Below are positions 18,262 through 27,286 of a DNA stretch of 64,000 nucleotides, one piece after another. The position numbers and the translations under genes are program-made. Each line of letters opens with the position of its first letter. Position 1 is the stretch's first letter. This DNA is from Ferruginibacter yonginensis (GTDB lineage: Bacteria > Bacteroidota > Bacteroidia > Chitinophagales > Chitinophagaceae): positions 868,001 to 932,000 of the forward strand of contig NZ_JBHSCZ010000001.1 in NCBI RefSeq assembly GCF_042651465.1. Direction: 5' to 3'. The notes beneath the pieces were generated by a model. It was not told where the DNA came from. It did no database searches and worked only from the letters and a program-made list of their open reading frames with translations.

Positions 18262-19080
18262 TTAATTATTTGGAGTGGTTGTTTTATTGCTGGTTGAATC
18301 AACTAACGGAACATTATCTTTCGAAATCCAAAGATCAACAATTTGGCCAGAACGAATATATACGGGCCGTTGATCAACTGTGAAACGAGTAGGCATTTGT
18401 CTTACAACAAAGGCATTGGCCGTATCTGATATTGAAGAAGTATAAACAGTTGACGCTAACATTAACCCACTTTCTTCTAACACTGCTTTTGCTTGTTCGT
18501 ACGTTAAGCCTACTAACTCCGGCACCATAATTTGTTCGTTAGATAAACCACCACCAATTACTAAATCAATGGTGCTTCCCCAAGGCACTTTTGCACCAGA
18601 TGCTATAGTGGTTCCTTTAAATTTTTGTTCTAATACGGAGCCCATCATAAAATCGGGCTTAAAAGTGGTATCGCCCAACACTAAATGGCTTCTCTTCAAA
18701 ATATCTAAAGCATAACTCAATGATTTACCTTGCAATGAAGGCATATCAATTAGCGGCAAGGTTACCCTATTTACCGTTAATAGCACTACCCTATTTACTT
18801 TTACAGTGCTATTGGGTTCAGGAAACTGCTTTAATACTGTACCCATTTTAGCAGTATCGGTATATACAGAATCTTGAATAACTACTTCAAATCCTTTACT
18901 TTCTAACAATTTTACTGCTTCAGCAGTAGTTTTGCTCGTTACAGCAGGTACAGTAAGGTATGAACCATGTTTGGTAATAACCCCAAGCAATTGTAAAAAA
19001 GCAAACAGTAACAAAGCTGTTAAACCCAGTATTACCAATATGTTTACCCAAAGTGGTTTGCTCGTTATAAATTTAAACAC
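18262..19080 (-). CDS. Membrane-anchored protein with three PASTA domains
   Basis: A 272-residue protein. It has a short cytoplasmic N-terminus, one transmembrane helix (about 14-34) and then three PASTA repeats of about 68 residues (starting near VPAVTSK, LPLIDMPSL and VPELVGLTY). PASTA domains bind muropeptides or lipid II. Most PASTA domains belong to Ser/Thr kinases or penicillin-binding proteins; here there is neither a kinase nor a transpeptidase domain. It lies directly behind ddl, which makes the D-Ala-D-Ala part of the same ligand, and this supports a cell-wall role. Confidence 0.88.
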   Translation of the reverse strand: MFKFITSKPLWVNILVILGLTALLLFAFLQLLGVITKHGSYLTVPAVTSKTTAEAVKLLESKGFEVVIQDSVYTDTAKMGTVLKQFPEPNSTVKVNRVVLLTVNRVTLPLIDMPSLQGKSLSYALDILKRSHLVLGDTTFKPDFMMGSVLEQKFKGTTIASGAKVPWGSTIDLVIGGGLSNEQIMVPELVGLTYEQAKAVLEESGLMLASTVYTSSISDTANAFVVRQMPTRFTVDQRPVYIRSGQIVDLWISKDNVPLVDSTSNKTTTPNN

Positions 19081-19117
19081 AACAATAAATTTAGATTGTG
19101 AGGGTGCAATATAATCA

Positions 19118-20098
19118 TCACATAAAACATTCTTCTAATAAAGCACTATAAAATTCTTTTAAAGTGCTACCCATCGCTGCTACTTGTTGGGGTACAATAC
19201 TTGCGGCACTTTGCCCTGGTACTGTATTAATTTCAAGCATATACGGTTCTTGCAGGGCTTCGTTGTAAATAAAATCAATACGTACAATACCTTTACAATG
19301 AAATACTTTATAAATTTTTTGTGCTGCTGCTTGTATTTGCGCTACAATCTTATCGCTTGCTTGTGCAGGTGTTACTTCTTCACTTGCACCTTCATATTTT
19401 GCTTCAAAATCAAAGAAATCATTTTTAGATATAATTTCTGTCATGGGTAAGGTAACAATAGTGCCTTTTGTTTGGTATACGCCAATAGTAAACTCACGGC
19501 CAGCAATAAATTCTTCTACCAACACTTGCTCATCTTCATTAAAAGCTTTTGCTAGTGCAGGTGCTAAATCATCAGCATGGTTCACTTTGCTCATACCAAT
19601 ACTACTGCCACCGTTATTGGGTTTTACAAATACCGGTAACTGTAACTGTTGTAAAATAGCAGCCGCATCCATTCCATCATTTTTAAAAAGATGTACCGAC
19701 TTTGCAACATGTACACCAGCAAAAGCAGCTACAGCAACGGTATACCGCTTATTAAATGTTAGGGCCGATGTTGCTGCATCGCATGAAGTGTAAGGTATTT
19801 TTAAACAATCAAAATAGCCTTGTAATTTTCCATCTTCACCGGGGGTACCATGTAAACCCACCAAAACTGCGTCAAATGTAATTTTGCTTCCGTTAATAGT
19901 TAATGAAAAATCATTTTTATCAACCAATATTTTTTCACCATTGTTGGTCATGTGGAACCAACCGCTGGGGTGTATATCTATTAAGTAACAATCCCATTTA
20001 TTGGTATCAATATTTTGTTGGATGGTGGCGGCGCTTTTATAAGATATTACGGATTCACCAGAGTAACCTCCTGTAATAAGGGCAATTTTTTTATTCAT
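19118..20098 (-). CDS. ddl: D-alanine--D-alanine ligase
   Basis: A 326-residue ATP-grasp enzyme that joins two D-alanines for peptidoglycan precursor synthesis. Visible hallmarks are GGYSGE at the N-terminus, the HGTPGEDG motif near 84-91, the KPNNGGSSIGM phosphate-binding loop near 158-168, EEFIAGREFTIGV near 194-206 and the metal-binding MLEINTVPGQS near 284-294. Length is normal for the family. It leads a run with the PASTA protein and the rhodanese gene. Confidence 0.97.
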   Translation of the reverse strand: MNKKIALITGGYSGESVISYKSAATIQQNIDTNKWDCYLIDIHPSGWFHMTNNGEKILVDKNDFSLTINGSKITFDAVLVGLHGTPGEDGKLQGYFDCLKIPYTSCDAATSALTFNKRYTVAVAAFAGVHVAKSVHLFKNDGMDAAAILQQLQLPVFVKPNNGGSSIGMSKVNHADDLAPALAKAFNEDEQVLVEEFIAGREFTIGVYQTKGTIVTLPMTEIISKNDFFDFEAKYEGASEEVTPAQASDKIVAQIQAAAQKIYKVFHCKGIVRIDFIYNEALQEPYMLEINTVPGQSAASIVPQQVAAMGSTLKEFYSALLEECFM

Positions 20099-20118
20099 AT
20101 AAATGTTGAATTGGGTTA

Positions 20119-20604
20119 TTAAGGTTCATCTGAACCTATACCTTCGTTGTTACTTTGTAATATAAATTTCCACTTACCATCATTTTGTTTTTTCCAAATG
20201 GTAACATAATTGCCATACAACACAGTATCTGCAACACTTGGTACAATTTTATATATACCATAAGTGTAACCCAACTCACCCGATTCAGCAATATGTGCTT
20301 CTGTAGGTTTCCAGCTCATTACAAAGCCCGTATCTTGCAAGCCAATAATATAATCAACTGCATCAGCCCCTGCCAATGGCAATGCATCGGTTCTGAGCAT
20401 AACACCATTGCTGTCAATAAAATTCAAATAAGCATCTTTCAAACCCTTAGCTGTACAAGTTTCAGCAAAAGCCTCATCAACATCCATCAATGCTAATTTT
20501 GCTTGTACGGCATCATTTTCAGCTGGTTTTTTGTTAGGTAATAAACAAGATGGTACAGCCAAAGCCACACAACATAAACTACCAAAAATGATTCGATGTA
20601 ACAT
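20119..20604 (-). CDS. DUF4440/SnoaL-like lipoprotein
   Basis: A 161-residue protein with a signal of lipoprotein type (Cys at about 11 and SC at about 20). Its helix LMDVDEAFAETCTAKGLKDAYLNFID and closing strands YVTIWKKQNDGKWKFILQS fit the NTF2-like cone fold of DUF4440 proteins. No catalytic residues can be assigned. It is read toward ddl with a 20-base gap, so it may be the first gene of the cell-wall run; otherwise it is an uncharacterised periplasmic protein. Confidence 0.7.
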   Translation of the reverse strand: MLHRIIFGSLCCVALAVPSCLLPNKKPAENDAVQAKLALMDVDEAFAETCTAKGLKDAYLNFIDSNGVMLRTDALPLAGADAVDYIIGLQDTGFVMSWKPTEAHIAESGELGYTYGIYKIVPSVADTVLYGNYVTIWKKQNDGKWKFILQSNNEGIGSDEP

Positions 20605-20640
20605 AACAACAAGTTAGCAAAAAAGCTTGGGAGTAGATAC

Positions 20641-20676
20641 AAAAAAGCGAAAGCACATAATACTTTCGCTTTTTAA
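20641..20676 (-). terminator. Terminator after the ferredoxin gene
   Basis: AAAAAGCGAAAG / CTTTCGCTTTTT with a CACATAATA loop, 10 bases past the stop of the minus-strand ferredoxin gene. Confidence 0.85.
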
Positions 20677-20686
20677 AATTATTTAA

Positions 20687-21034
20687 TTAAATGTGTAAAC
20701 GGTTCTTTTTATCCATTAAAGCTTCAACAGTTTCTACATAAGCTTCATCAGGCACACAACAATCAACCGGACAAACTGCGGCACATTGTGGTTCTTCATG
20801 AAAACCTTGACATTCTGTACACTTATTGGTTACAATGTAGTAGGTATCTACCGAAACAGGACTGTTACGTTGATCAGCATCAATAGTTGTACCATCCATT
20901 AAAGTAAAACTACCTTTTATTGACGTACCATCAGCAATTGCCCACTCAACACCGCCTTCGTAAATAGCGTTATTAGGACACTCGGGCTCACATGCCCCAC
21001 AGTTTATACATTCATCTGTAATCTTTATAGCCAT
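20687..21034 (-). CDS. 2[4Fe-4S] ferredoxin (Alvin type)
   Basis: A 115-residue ferredoxin. The first cluster motif is CINCGACEPECP (residues 10-21); the second is CTECQGFHEEPQCAAVCP, with the 8-residue spacer between the second and third Cys that marks the Allochromatium-type family. An insert of about 45 residues between the motifs contains a short GTSIKGSFTLMDGTTI hairpin. It would carry electrons at low potential in the cytoplasm. It is read away from an acyl-CoA reductase gene whose start is only tens of bases away, a head-to-head pair seen in many Bacteroidota. Confidence 0.93.
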   Translation of the reverse strand: MAIKITDECINCGACEPECPNNAIYEGGVEWAIADGTSIKGSFTLMDGTTIDADQRNSPVSVDTYYIVTNKCTECQGFHEEPQCAAVCPVDCCVPDEAYVETVEALMDKKNRLHI

Positions 21035-21040
21035 CTGTCG

Positions 21041-21048
21041 TAATTTTG
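21041..21048 (+). promoter_or_regulatory. Putative -7 box of the acyl-CoA reductase gene
   Basis: TAATTTTG fits TAnnTTTG exactly. It overlaps the first possible start codons (TTG 21046, ATG 21049) and so argues for translation from the ATG at 21070. No convincing -33 element was seen. Confidence 0.4.
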
Positions 21049-21069
21049 ATGCAATTTAATAAGAACCAC

Positions 21070-22065
21070 ATGATCTTACAAGAAAGAATTGAAATATTAG
21101 AAAAATTGGGGCAGTACCTTCAAAAAAATACCCCTGAGTGGCAGCAAGCCAAGCAGCTAGCCTATCAAAAAAATGGGTGGTTCACAGAAGCTTTTATTGA
21201 TGCAGCTACACAAAATATTATTACTCATTTTTTATCGAAAACCGCTTTGCAACAATGGGTTACTAAATACCATTTAGATGATAATATTATACCCAAAAAT
21301 GTTGGCATTGTAATGGCCGGAAACATACCAATGGTGGGCTTTCACGATATGTTGGCTGTATTTGTAAGTGGACATTACCAAACAATTAAATTATCATCAA
21401 AAGATGATGTATTGTTGAAACATGTAGTGCAGTTTTTAATTACGCAAAATAACGAAGTACAACACTATATTTCAATTGCTGATATGCTCAAAGGCTGCGA
21501 TGCCTATATTGCCACAGGTGGTAATAATGCCGCTGCCACATTTGAAACTTATTTTGGTAAATACCCACATATTATTCGCAAAAATAGAACCTCTGTAGCC
21601 ATACTGAACGGCAGTGAAACAGCTGCTGAGTTAGCACTTTTGGCAGATGATATTCATTATTATTTTGGTTTAGGGTGTAGAAATGTCACCAAACTTTATG
21701 TACCCAATAATTATGATTTTGTGCCAGTATTACAATCATTTAAAAAGTACCAATATTTTGCTGACCATCATAAGTACAAAAACAATTATGATTATCAATT
21801 ATCTATTGTATTGTTGAATAATGTGTACTATATGACTAACGAAGCCACTATGCTTATTGAAAACAAACAATTGTTTTCGCCTATTAGCCAATTGCATTAT
21901 GAGTTTTATACAAATGTAGCAGATGTTGTTGCAACATTAAAAAATAATGACGATGTACAATGCATAGTAGGCAAAGGTTTTGAGCCTTTTGGTGCTGCAC
22001 AACAACCATCAATATTAACTTATGCTGATGGTGTGGATACGATGCAATTTTTACTAACTTTATGA
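21070..22065 (+). CDS. Acyl-CoA reductase (LuxC-like family)
   Basis: From the ATG at 21070 the protein has 331 residues (339 from the in-frame TTG at 21046). It belongs to the LuxC/aldehyde-dehydrogenase-like acyl-CoA reductases: NVGIVMAGNIPMVGFHDML and TIKLSSKD near the NADP site, GCDAYIATGGNNAAATFE, and GLGCRNVTKLYVP, where the Cys of GCRN is the expected nucleophile for the acyl thioester. The likely reaction is NADPH-dependent reduction of a fatty acyl-CoA to an aldehyde. No luciferase genes are near, so bioluminescence is not implied. It is transcribed alone, opposite to the ferredoxin gene. Confidence 0.85.
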   Translation: MILQERIEILEKLGQYLQKNTPEWQQAKQLAYQKNGWFTEAFIDAATQNIITHFLSKTALQQWVTKYHLDDNIIPKNVGIVMAGNIPMVGFHDMLAVFVSGHYQTIKLSSKDDVLLKHVVQFLITQNNEVQHYISIADMLKGCDAYIATGGNNAAATFETYFGKYPHIIRKNRTSVAILNGSETAAELALLADDIHYYFGLGCRNVTKLYVPNNYDFVPVLQSFKKYQYFADHHKYKNNYDYQLSIVLLNNVYYMTNEATMLIENKQLFSPISQLHYEFYTNVADVVATLKNNDDVQCIVGKGFEPFGAAQQPSILTYADGVDTMQFLLTL

Positions 22066-22203
22066 TCTACGAAAGTCTTACTAATTAATTGTTAAATAGG
22101 TGTAGCGGTCAATATCATTTTGTCAGTGTATCGTTACTTTGTTATGCAAAGGCATGTTTTTTGAAAACAATATTTAAAATCAAAGATTTAAAAATTTATA
22201 AAA

Positions 22204-23745
22204 ATGAAATTCAAACAAATTGCATTTACGGTTGCCATTAGCGCCATTACTACGTTAGGCGTTGTTTGGGGTTACAGTAAATATTTAAAAGAATCGAATG
22301 CATATGGTGGACAGTTAGCCGGCGTTTTACCAGCAAATTATGCAAAAACAGCAGGTTATAATGACGGAGCTCCATTACCTGCTGGGGCAGTTGATTTTAC
22401 CGTACCATCACAAGCAGCAATGCCAGCAGTGGTGCACATCAAAACAAAAACAAACGCAAAACAAATTTCGAACAACTTACCTAAAATTCAGCGTCAACAA
22501 AATCCTTTTGCCGATTTATTTGGTGATGATGATATGTTTGAACAATTTTTTGGGAGAAGAAATAACATCATTCCTGAACAAAGAGCATCTGGCTCAGGTG
22601 TTTTAATTAGCGATGATGGGTACATTGTTACAAACAACCATGTGGTAAACAATGCAGATGAAATTACCGTTACTTTAAACAACAAAAAAACGTACAAAGC
22701 AAAAGTAATTGGTGCTGACCCTGCATACGATTTGGCAGTAATAAAAGTTGAGGCAGCTGGTTTACCTTATTTAATTTACGGTAATTCTGATGATGTAAAA
22801 ATTGGTCAGTGGGTGTTGGCTATTGGTTACCCTTTAAATTTAGAAGCAACCGTAACTGCAGGTATTGTAAGTGCAAAAGCTAGAAGCCTCAATTTAAATA
22901 GAGATAAAGCAGGTGCACCAGGTGTTGAATCATTCATACAAACAGATGCTGCAGTTAACATGGGTAACAGTGGTGGTGCTTTAGTAAATACCGATGGTAA
23001 AATTATTGGTATCAACTCTGCCATTGCTTCACCAACAGGTTATTACTCGGGCTACTCTTATGCTATACCTGTTAACATTGTAAAAAAGGTGGTAGATGAT
23101 ATCATTAAATTTGGTACGGTACAAAGAGCCTACATAGGTATTGCTTATGCAAACCCAAGTGAAATGACGGATGAGCAAAAAACAAAAGTAAATATACCGT
23201 TAGATGCTACAGGTATTATAGTTACAGATGTACCAACTGATGGTGGTGGCTATGCTGCTGGCATTAAAAAAGGTGATGTTATTTTAAAAATAAATGGCGT
23301 AGCAGTAAGCAGTGGTGCCGAAATGCAAGAGCAAGTAAGCCGTTACAAACCAGGCGATAAAATTACCATAACCTACAGCCGCAATGGTAAAGAAGTTACA
23401 ACCAATGTTACTTTAAAAAACAAAGCAGGTAATTATGATGTAGTGAAAAACGAAATCATTGCCGATAAATTAGGAGCCGATTTAGCAACACTTGATGCCA
23501 AAAAAGCCAAAGAATATGGCGTAACGGGTGGGGTAATTGTAAAAAGAATTAAAGCTGATGGCGCTATTGAAAAACAAAGTCGTATGAAAGATGGCTTTGT
23601 TATTTTAAAAGTAAATGATAAAATTGTAAACACCGTTGATGAACTTAAAGCAACCATCGGTAATAATAAAGATGTTACGGTGAGTGGTTTTTACCCAGGT
23701 TACGATGGGTTGTATGAATACCCTTTTTCACTTGATGATAATTAA
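22204..23745 (+). CDS. HtrA/DegP-type periplasmic serine protease with two PDZ domains
   Basis: A 513-residue protease with an N-terminal signal or anchor helix (about 7-23). The trypsin-like domain carries the full triad: His146 (TNNHVV), Asp176 (AYDLAV) and Ser256 (GNSGGAL). Two PDZ domains follow, one around 310-400 (GGGYAAGIKKGDVILKING) and one around 430-500 (GAIEKQSRMKDGFVILKVND). It would degrade or refold damaged envelope proteins. An insert rich in Gln and Asp (QRQQNPFADLFGDDDMFEQ) before the protease domain matches the regulatory LA-type loop. It is a single-gene unit with its own terminator. Confidence 0.94.
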   Translation: MKFKQIAFTVAISAITTLGVVWGYSKYLKESNAYGGQLAGVLPANYAKTAGYNDGAPLPAGAVDFTVPSQAAMPAVVHIKTKTNAKQISNNLPKIQRQQNPFADLFGDDDMFEQFFGRRNNIIPEQRASGSGVLISDDGYIVTNNHVVNNADEITVTLNNKKTYKAKVIGADPAYDLAVIKVEAAGLPYLIYGNSDDVKIGQWVLAIGYPLNLEATVTAGIVSAKARSLNLNRDKAGAPGVESFIQTDAAVNMGNSGGALVNTDGKIIGINSAIASPTGYYSGYSYAIPVNIVKKVVDDIIKFGTVQRAYIGIAYANPSEMTDEQKTKVNIPLDATGIIVTDVPTDGGGYAAGIKKGDVILKINGVAVSSGAEMQEQVSRYKPGDKITITYSRNGKEVTTNVTLKNKAGNYDVVKNEIIADKLGADLATLDAKKAKEYGVTGGVIVKRIKADGAIEKQSRMKDGFVILKVNDKIVNTVDELKATIGNNKDVTVSGFYPGYDGLYEYPFSLDDN

Positions 23746-23762
23746 TTAATAAAATTGAATTC

Positions 23763-23796
23763 AAAAAAAACCGCCTTTATAATGGCGGTTTTTTTA
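23763..23796. terminator. Bidirectional terminator
   Basis: AAAACCGCC / GGCGGTTTT with flanking A and T runs between the htrA-type gene (+) and the amylase gene (-), which converge here. Confidence 0.85.
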
Positions 23797-23813
23797 TTGG
23801 AAAAATGCGATAA

Positions 23814-25091
23814 CTAAGTAGCGAACACTAAAAAATTACCTGCCGTTAATTGAACATTTATTTGATGTGCAACATACATAACTTCATTCGTAAATATATT
23901 GGTGTAATTACCTTGTAATGTTGGCCAGTCAATCGTTTCATTAATTTCAAATTCATTAAAATTGATGAACACCACTACGGCATGTTGCTCATATTGTAAA
24001 TGGTATTGCAACATATTTTTGGCTACTAAAGTTTGGTTAATGACAACATTAGTATGTGGTATATTTTGATACACCGCATGCGATTTTTTTAATGCAAATA
24101 AAATGCTGTAGAATGTATGCAGTTGATTAATGGGTTGCCATTCAATACAATCTTTATCAAAAAATTGTAGTCGTTTGTTCCAAGGTAATTCTTGTCCGCT
24201 ATACAACAATGGCATACCAGTGTAGGTAGCACTAAACACCGCTAGCGCCTTGGCGAACATACCATATTTTTCATACTCAGTGCCATTCCAAGAGTTTTCA
24301 TCGTGGTTGCTGGTAAAAAATAAACGGGTGGCGGTTGAGGGAAACGCTTGTTGGTACCACTGTAATGTAGCCACACATTGTTGTAAGCTCATTTCTTTTT
24401 TATGAAACAACTCCATGTGGTGCATCCATTGCCATGTGTATGAAATATCAAAAGCTTGGTGATAGCTAGGCTCTTCTGTTTCAGCAAGCCAAATCAAATC
24501 TTTTTTTAAGGGTGACAATTGCGTTCGGGCATGCTTCCAAAAAGCCAGCGGTGTTAAATGGGCTAAATCTGCTCTAAAACCATCAATATCAAATTCGGTT
24601 ATCCAATATTGCATCGCATCTAACATAGCTGCTTGTTGGGCTTCATTTGTATGATCTATTTGAATAACATCATCCCAATCAAAAGCATTTTTAAATGCGC
24701 CATTCTCATCTCTCAAAAAAAAGTCAGCATGGGTGTTTGTCCACACATGATCCCAAGCTGCATGGTTAGCTACCCAATCAATAATTACCTTCATGCCCAT
24801 ACTATGAGCGGTAACAATTAAATTTTTAAAATCGGCTACTGTACCAAATTCAGGGTTTACCGCTTTATGATCGGCAATAGAATAATAACTCCCCAAACTA
24901 CCTTTTCTATTTATTACGCCAATGGGGTGTATAGGCATCAACCATAAAATATCAACCCCCATGTGTTGTAACCTTGGTAAATGTGCTGCAAAAGCATTGA
25001 AGCTACCTTCTGGCGAATATTGCCGAATATTTACTTCATATATGTTGGCTGTATGTAAAAATGTAGGTGCTGTAAATGAACTATTAAACAT
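23814..25091 (-). CDS. GH13 alpha-amylase family protein
   Basis: A 425-residue protein without a clear signal peptide, so probably cytoplasmic. The four GH13 regions are seen: DWVANHAAWDH (region I), DGFRADLAHL with the nucleophile Asp (II), LIWLAETEEPSY with the acid Glu (III) and FTSNHDENSW (IV). A short C-terminal beta domain follows. It likely acts on alpha-glucans or maltodextrins; exact specificity cannot be read. It is a single gene, not part of a starch locus. Confidence 0.92.
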   Translation of the reverse strand: MFNSSFTAPTFLHTANIYEVNIRQYSPEGSFNAFAAHLPRLQHMGVDILWLMPIHPIGVINRKGSLGSYYSIADHKAVNPEFGTVADFKNLIVTAHSMGMKVIIDWVANHAAWDHVWTNTHADFFLRDENGAFKNAFDWDDVIQIDHTNEAQQAAMLDAMQYWITEFDIDGFRADLAHLTPLAFWKHARTQLSPLKKDLIWLAETEEPSYHQAFDISYTWQWMHHMELFHKKEMSLQQCVATLQWYQQAFPSTATRLFFTSNHDENSWNGTEYEKYGMFAKALAVFSATYTGMPLLYSGQELPWNKRLQFFDKDCIEWQPINQLHTFYSILFALKKSHAVYQNIPHTNVVINQTLVAKNMLQYHLQYEQHAVVVFINFNEFEINETIDWPTLQGNYTNIFTNEVMYVAHQINVQLTAGNFLVFAT

Positions 25092-25153
25092 GTAAACTAT
25101 TTATGTGTATGCTAAATTTAAGGCTTTCATTGCAAAGCATTTGCCATAAAACG

Positions 25154-25161
25154 TACCTTTG
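25154..25161 (+). promoter_or_regulatory. Putative -7 promoter box of ispH
   Basis: TACCTTTG fits the Bacteroidota consensus TAnnTTTG exactly, with ATTG 21 bases upstream as a possible -33 element. It lies 15 bases before the ispH start codon. Confidence 0.55.
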
Positions 25162-25176
25162 TAATCAATATTTATT

Positions 25177-26412
25177 ATGAAGCAGTTTACTATTCCATTT
25201 ACTTATAGAAGTCCACTCATTACAGCTATTAAAAACAATCGTAAAGAGGCTGATAAAATGAAAAAAGATTTTACGCCTACTTTGCTTGATTTGGGTAATA
25301 CACAAATTTACCTAGCTCGACATTTTGGATTTTGTTATGGTGTTGAAAATGCTATTGAAATTGCTTTTAGAACAATTGATGAAAACCCAGGCAAACGTAT
25401 TTTTTTGTTGAGTGAAATGATACACAATCCACAAGTAAATGCCGATTTAGTGGCACGTGGGGTACAGTTTCTACAAGATACTAAAGGCAATATGTTGATA
25501 CCTTTTGAATCGCTAACGGCAGATGATGTAGTGATTATTCCTGCATTTGGTACTACATTGGCGATTGAAGAAAAATTAAATACCATCGGCATCTCTACAA
25601 AAAAATACAACACCACTTGCCCGTTTGTTGAAAAAGTATGGAACCGAGGCGACCAAATTGCTAAAAAAAATTACAGTGTTATTATACATGGCAAACCTTC
25701 GCATGAAGAAACGAGGGCAACATTTTCACATGCTGCTAAGGGCACACCTACGGTAGTGGTGAATGATATGGATGAAGCAGTGGCATTATCAAAATACATT
25801 ACCGGCGAAAAAAAGAGTACTGAGTTTTATACTGAATTTGAAGGTCGTTTTTCAAACAACTTCAACCCACAAACTGACTTACAGCGTATTGGTGTAATTA
25901 ACCAAACTACAATGTTAGCAAGCGATACTCAGGCTATTGCTGATTTTTTAAAAAGCGTAATGGCGCAACAATACCAACTTACTGATCAAAATATTGCAGA
26001 CCGTTTTGCAGATACCAGAGACACCTTGTGTTACGCTACCAACGATAATCAATCTGCCGTATATGGTTTGTTGGAGCAACCTGCTGATTTTGCCATTGTA
26101 GTAGGTGGCTACAATAGCAGCAACACCAGCCACTTAGTGGAGTTATGTGAACAAAAATTGACTACCTATTTTATTAATGGCGCTGATAAAATTAATGACG
26201 ATAACAGCATCAATCATTATAACTTACACCAACACAAAGAGTTGGTTACAACACCATTTTTATCAACCGATAAAGCTTTAAAAATTTTAATAAGCAGCGG
26301 CGCTTCTTGTCCTGATGCTATGGTGGAAGCCGTTATCAACAAAATAGCTTCTATGCGTAATTGTACTGATGCGTTAAAAAATATAACAGCAACATTTGTT
26401 CAAAACAACTAA
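25177..26412 (+). CDS. ispH: 4-hydroxy-3-methylbut-2-enyl diphosphate reductase (IspH)
   Basis: A 411-residue IspH, the last enzyme of the MEP pathway, which reduces HMBPP to IPP and DMAPP using a [4Fe-4S] cluster. The cluster cysteines are in FGFCYGVENA (Cys53), TTCPFVEKVW and DTLCYATNDNQ. At about 410 residues with an N-terminal extension it is the long form found in cyanobacteria, plants and many Bacteroidota, not the ~315-residue E. coli form. Its stop codon overlaps the stop of the converging cmk gene. Confidence 0.96.
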   Translation: MKQFTIPFTYRSPLITAIKNNRKEADKMKKDFTPTLLDLGNTQIYLARHFGFCYGVENAIEIAFRTIDENPGKRIFLLSEMIHNPQVNADLVARGVQFLQDTKGNMLIPFESLTADDVVIIPAFGTTLAIEEKLNTIGISTKKYNTTCPFVEKVWNRGDQIAKKNYSVIIHGKPSHEETRATFSHAAKGTPTVVVNDMDEAVALSKYITGEKKSTEFYTEFEGRFSNNFNPQTDLQRIGVINQTTMLASDTQAIADFLKSVMAQQYQLTDQNIADRFADTRDTLCYATNDNQSAVYGLLEQPADFAIVVGGYNSSNTSHLVELCEQKLTTYFINGADKINDDNSINHYNLHQHKELVTTPFLSTDKALKILISSGASCPDAMVEAVINKIASMRNCTDALKNITATFVQNN

Positions 26413-27089
26413 GCCATTGGTTTTTTAACCCATTCTAATGCCAATGCCAATTGCTCTTCCATAGTGAGGTTGCTATTGTTAAGTATAATAGCATCATCAG
26501 CTTTTTTAAGTGGACTTACTTCTCTGTGTGAATCAATATAATCCCTCATTTCGAGGTTATGTTTTACTTCATCTAAACGTACATTAGGGTTTTTATCATA
26601 CATTTCTTTAAACCTACGCTCTACCCTTATGGCAATATCTGCCGTCATAAATATTTTTAATTCGGCAGTAGGAAAAACAGTGGTACCAATATCTCTCCCA
26701 TCCATTACAATGCCTTTTTTTGCACCCATTTTTTGCTGCTGCGCCACCGCAAACGTACGTACAGCAGCTATTGCAGCAATATCACTTACTTTATCAGCAA
26801 TGATTAAATCTCTAATAAGGTACTCTACATTTTCATCATTCAAATAAATTTCAGAATCACCCGTTTTGCTATTGGGTTCAAAATGTAACACAATATTTTT
26901 TAGCGCCTCGGCAACCTCAGCGTCATCCGTCCAATCAATATGATTACGCAAAAAATACAAAGTGATAGCTCGGTACATTGCACCGCTATCAATATAAGTG
27001 TAGCCTAATTTTTTGGCCAATTGTTTTGCCAAAGTGCTTTTACCGCAGCTTGACCAACCATCGATTGTAATTATTATGTTGTGTGACAT
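26409..27089 (-). CDS. cmk: Cytidylate kinase
   Basis: A 226-residue (d)CMP kinase: P-loop GWSSCGKSTLAKQLA near residues 11-25, DSGAMYRAIT (nucleoside binding) near 36-45, MDGRDIGTTVFP near 130-141 and a lid region rich in Arg. It phosphorylates CMP and dCMP for nucleotide synthesis. Length and motifs are standard. It converges on ispH with a 4-base overlap of the two ends. Confidence 0.96.
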   Translation of the reverse strand: MSHNIIITIDGWSSCGKSTLAKQLAKKLGYTYIDSGAMYRAITLYFLRNHIDWTDDAEVAEALKNIVLHFEPNSKTGDSEIYLNDENVEYLIRDLIIADKVSDIAAIAAVRTFAVAQQQKMGAKKGIVMDGRDIGTTVFPTAELKIFMTADIAIRVERRFKEMYDKNPNVRLDEVKHNLEMRDYIDSHREVSPLKKADDAIILNNSNLTMEEQLALALEWVKKPMA

Positions 27090-27164
27090 GCAGCCGCAAA
27101 AATCAAATAAATTTGGGGCATCACAAAAATAAATTGAGCATTAATTTAAAATAATTGGTTTTAT

Positions 27165-27281
27165 GGTGGGGGCTTTCAACTTTTGTGCAAGTAGCAGCAG
27201 TTGTTCGGGTCATTCGCTTGTACGCCTCGGCCTTTTGCAAAGGCCTGTGGGGTACCGCTGCTGCCCCGCAGCCCATCAGCA
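27165..27281. other. GC-rich structured intergenic element
   Basis: A segment of about 117 bases, far richer in G+C than its surroundings, between cmk and the HAD gene. It contains a perfect 7-bp hairpin GGCCTTT-TGC-AAAGGCC at 27229-27245, nested inside a longer GCAGCAG (27192) ... CTGCTGC (27258) pairing and a GGGG...CCCC pair. No open frame fits it. It looks like a palindromic dispersed repeat or a structured RNA; which of the two cannot be decided here. Confidence 0.5.
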
Positions 27282-27286
27282 TTTAA

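Noticed and set aside
21070..22065. Bioluminescence gene luxC
   Set aside because: The family is shared, but no luxA, luxB, luxD or luxE is near, and stand-alone acyl-CoA reductases of this kind are common in the phylum.
22134..22141. TTACTTTG as the htrA promoter box
   Set aside because: It departs from TAnnTTTG at the second position, and the only TTTG upstream is 11 bases away, which is too close for a -33 element.
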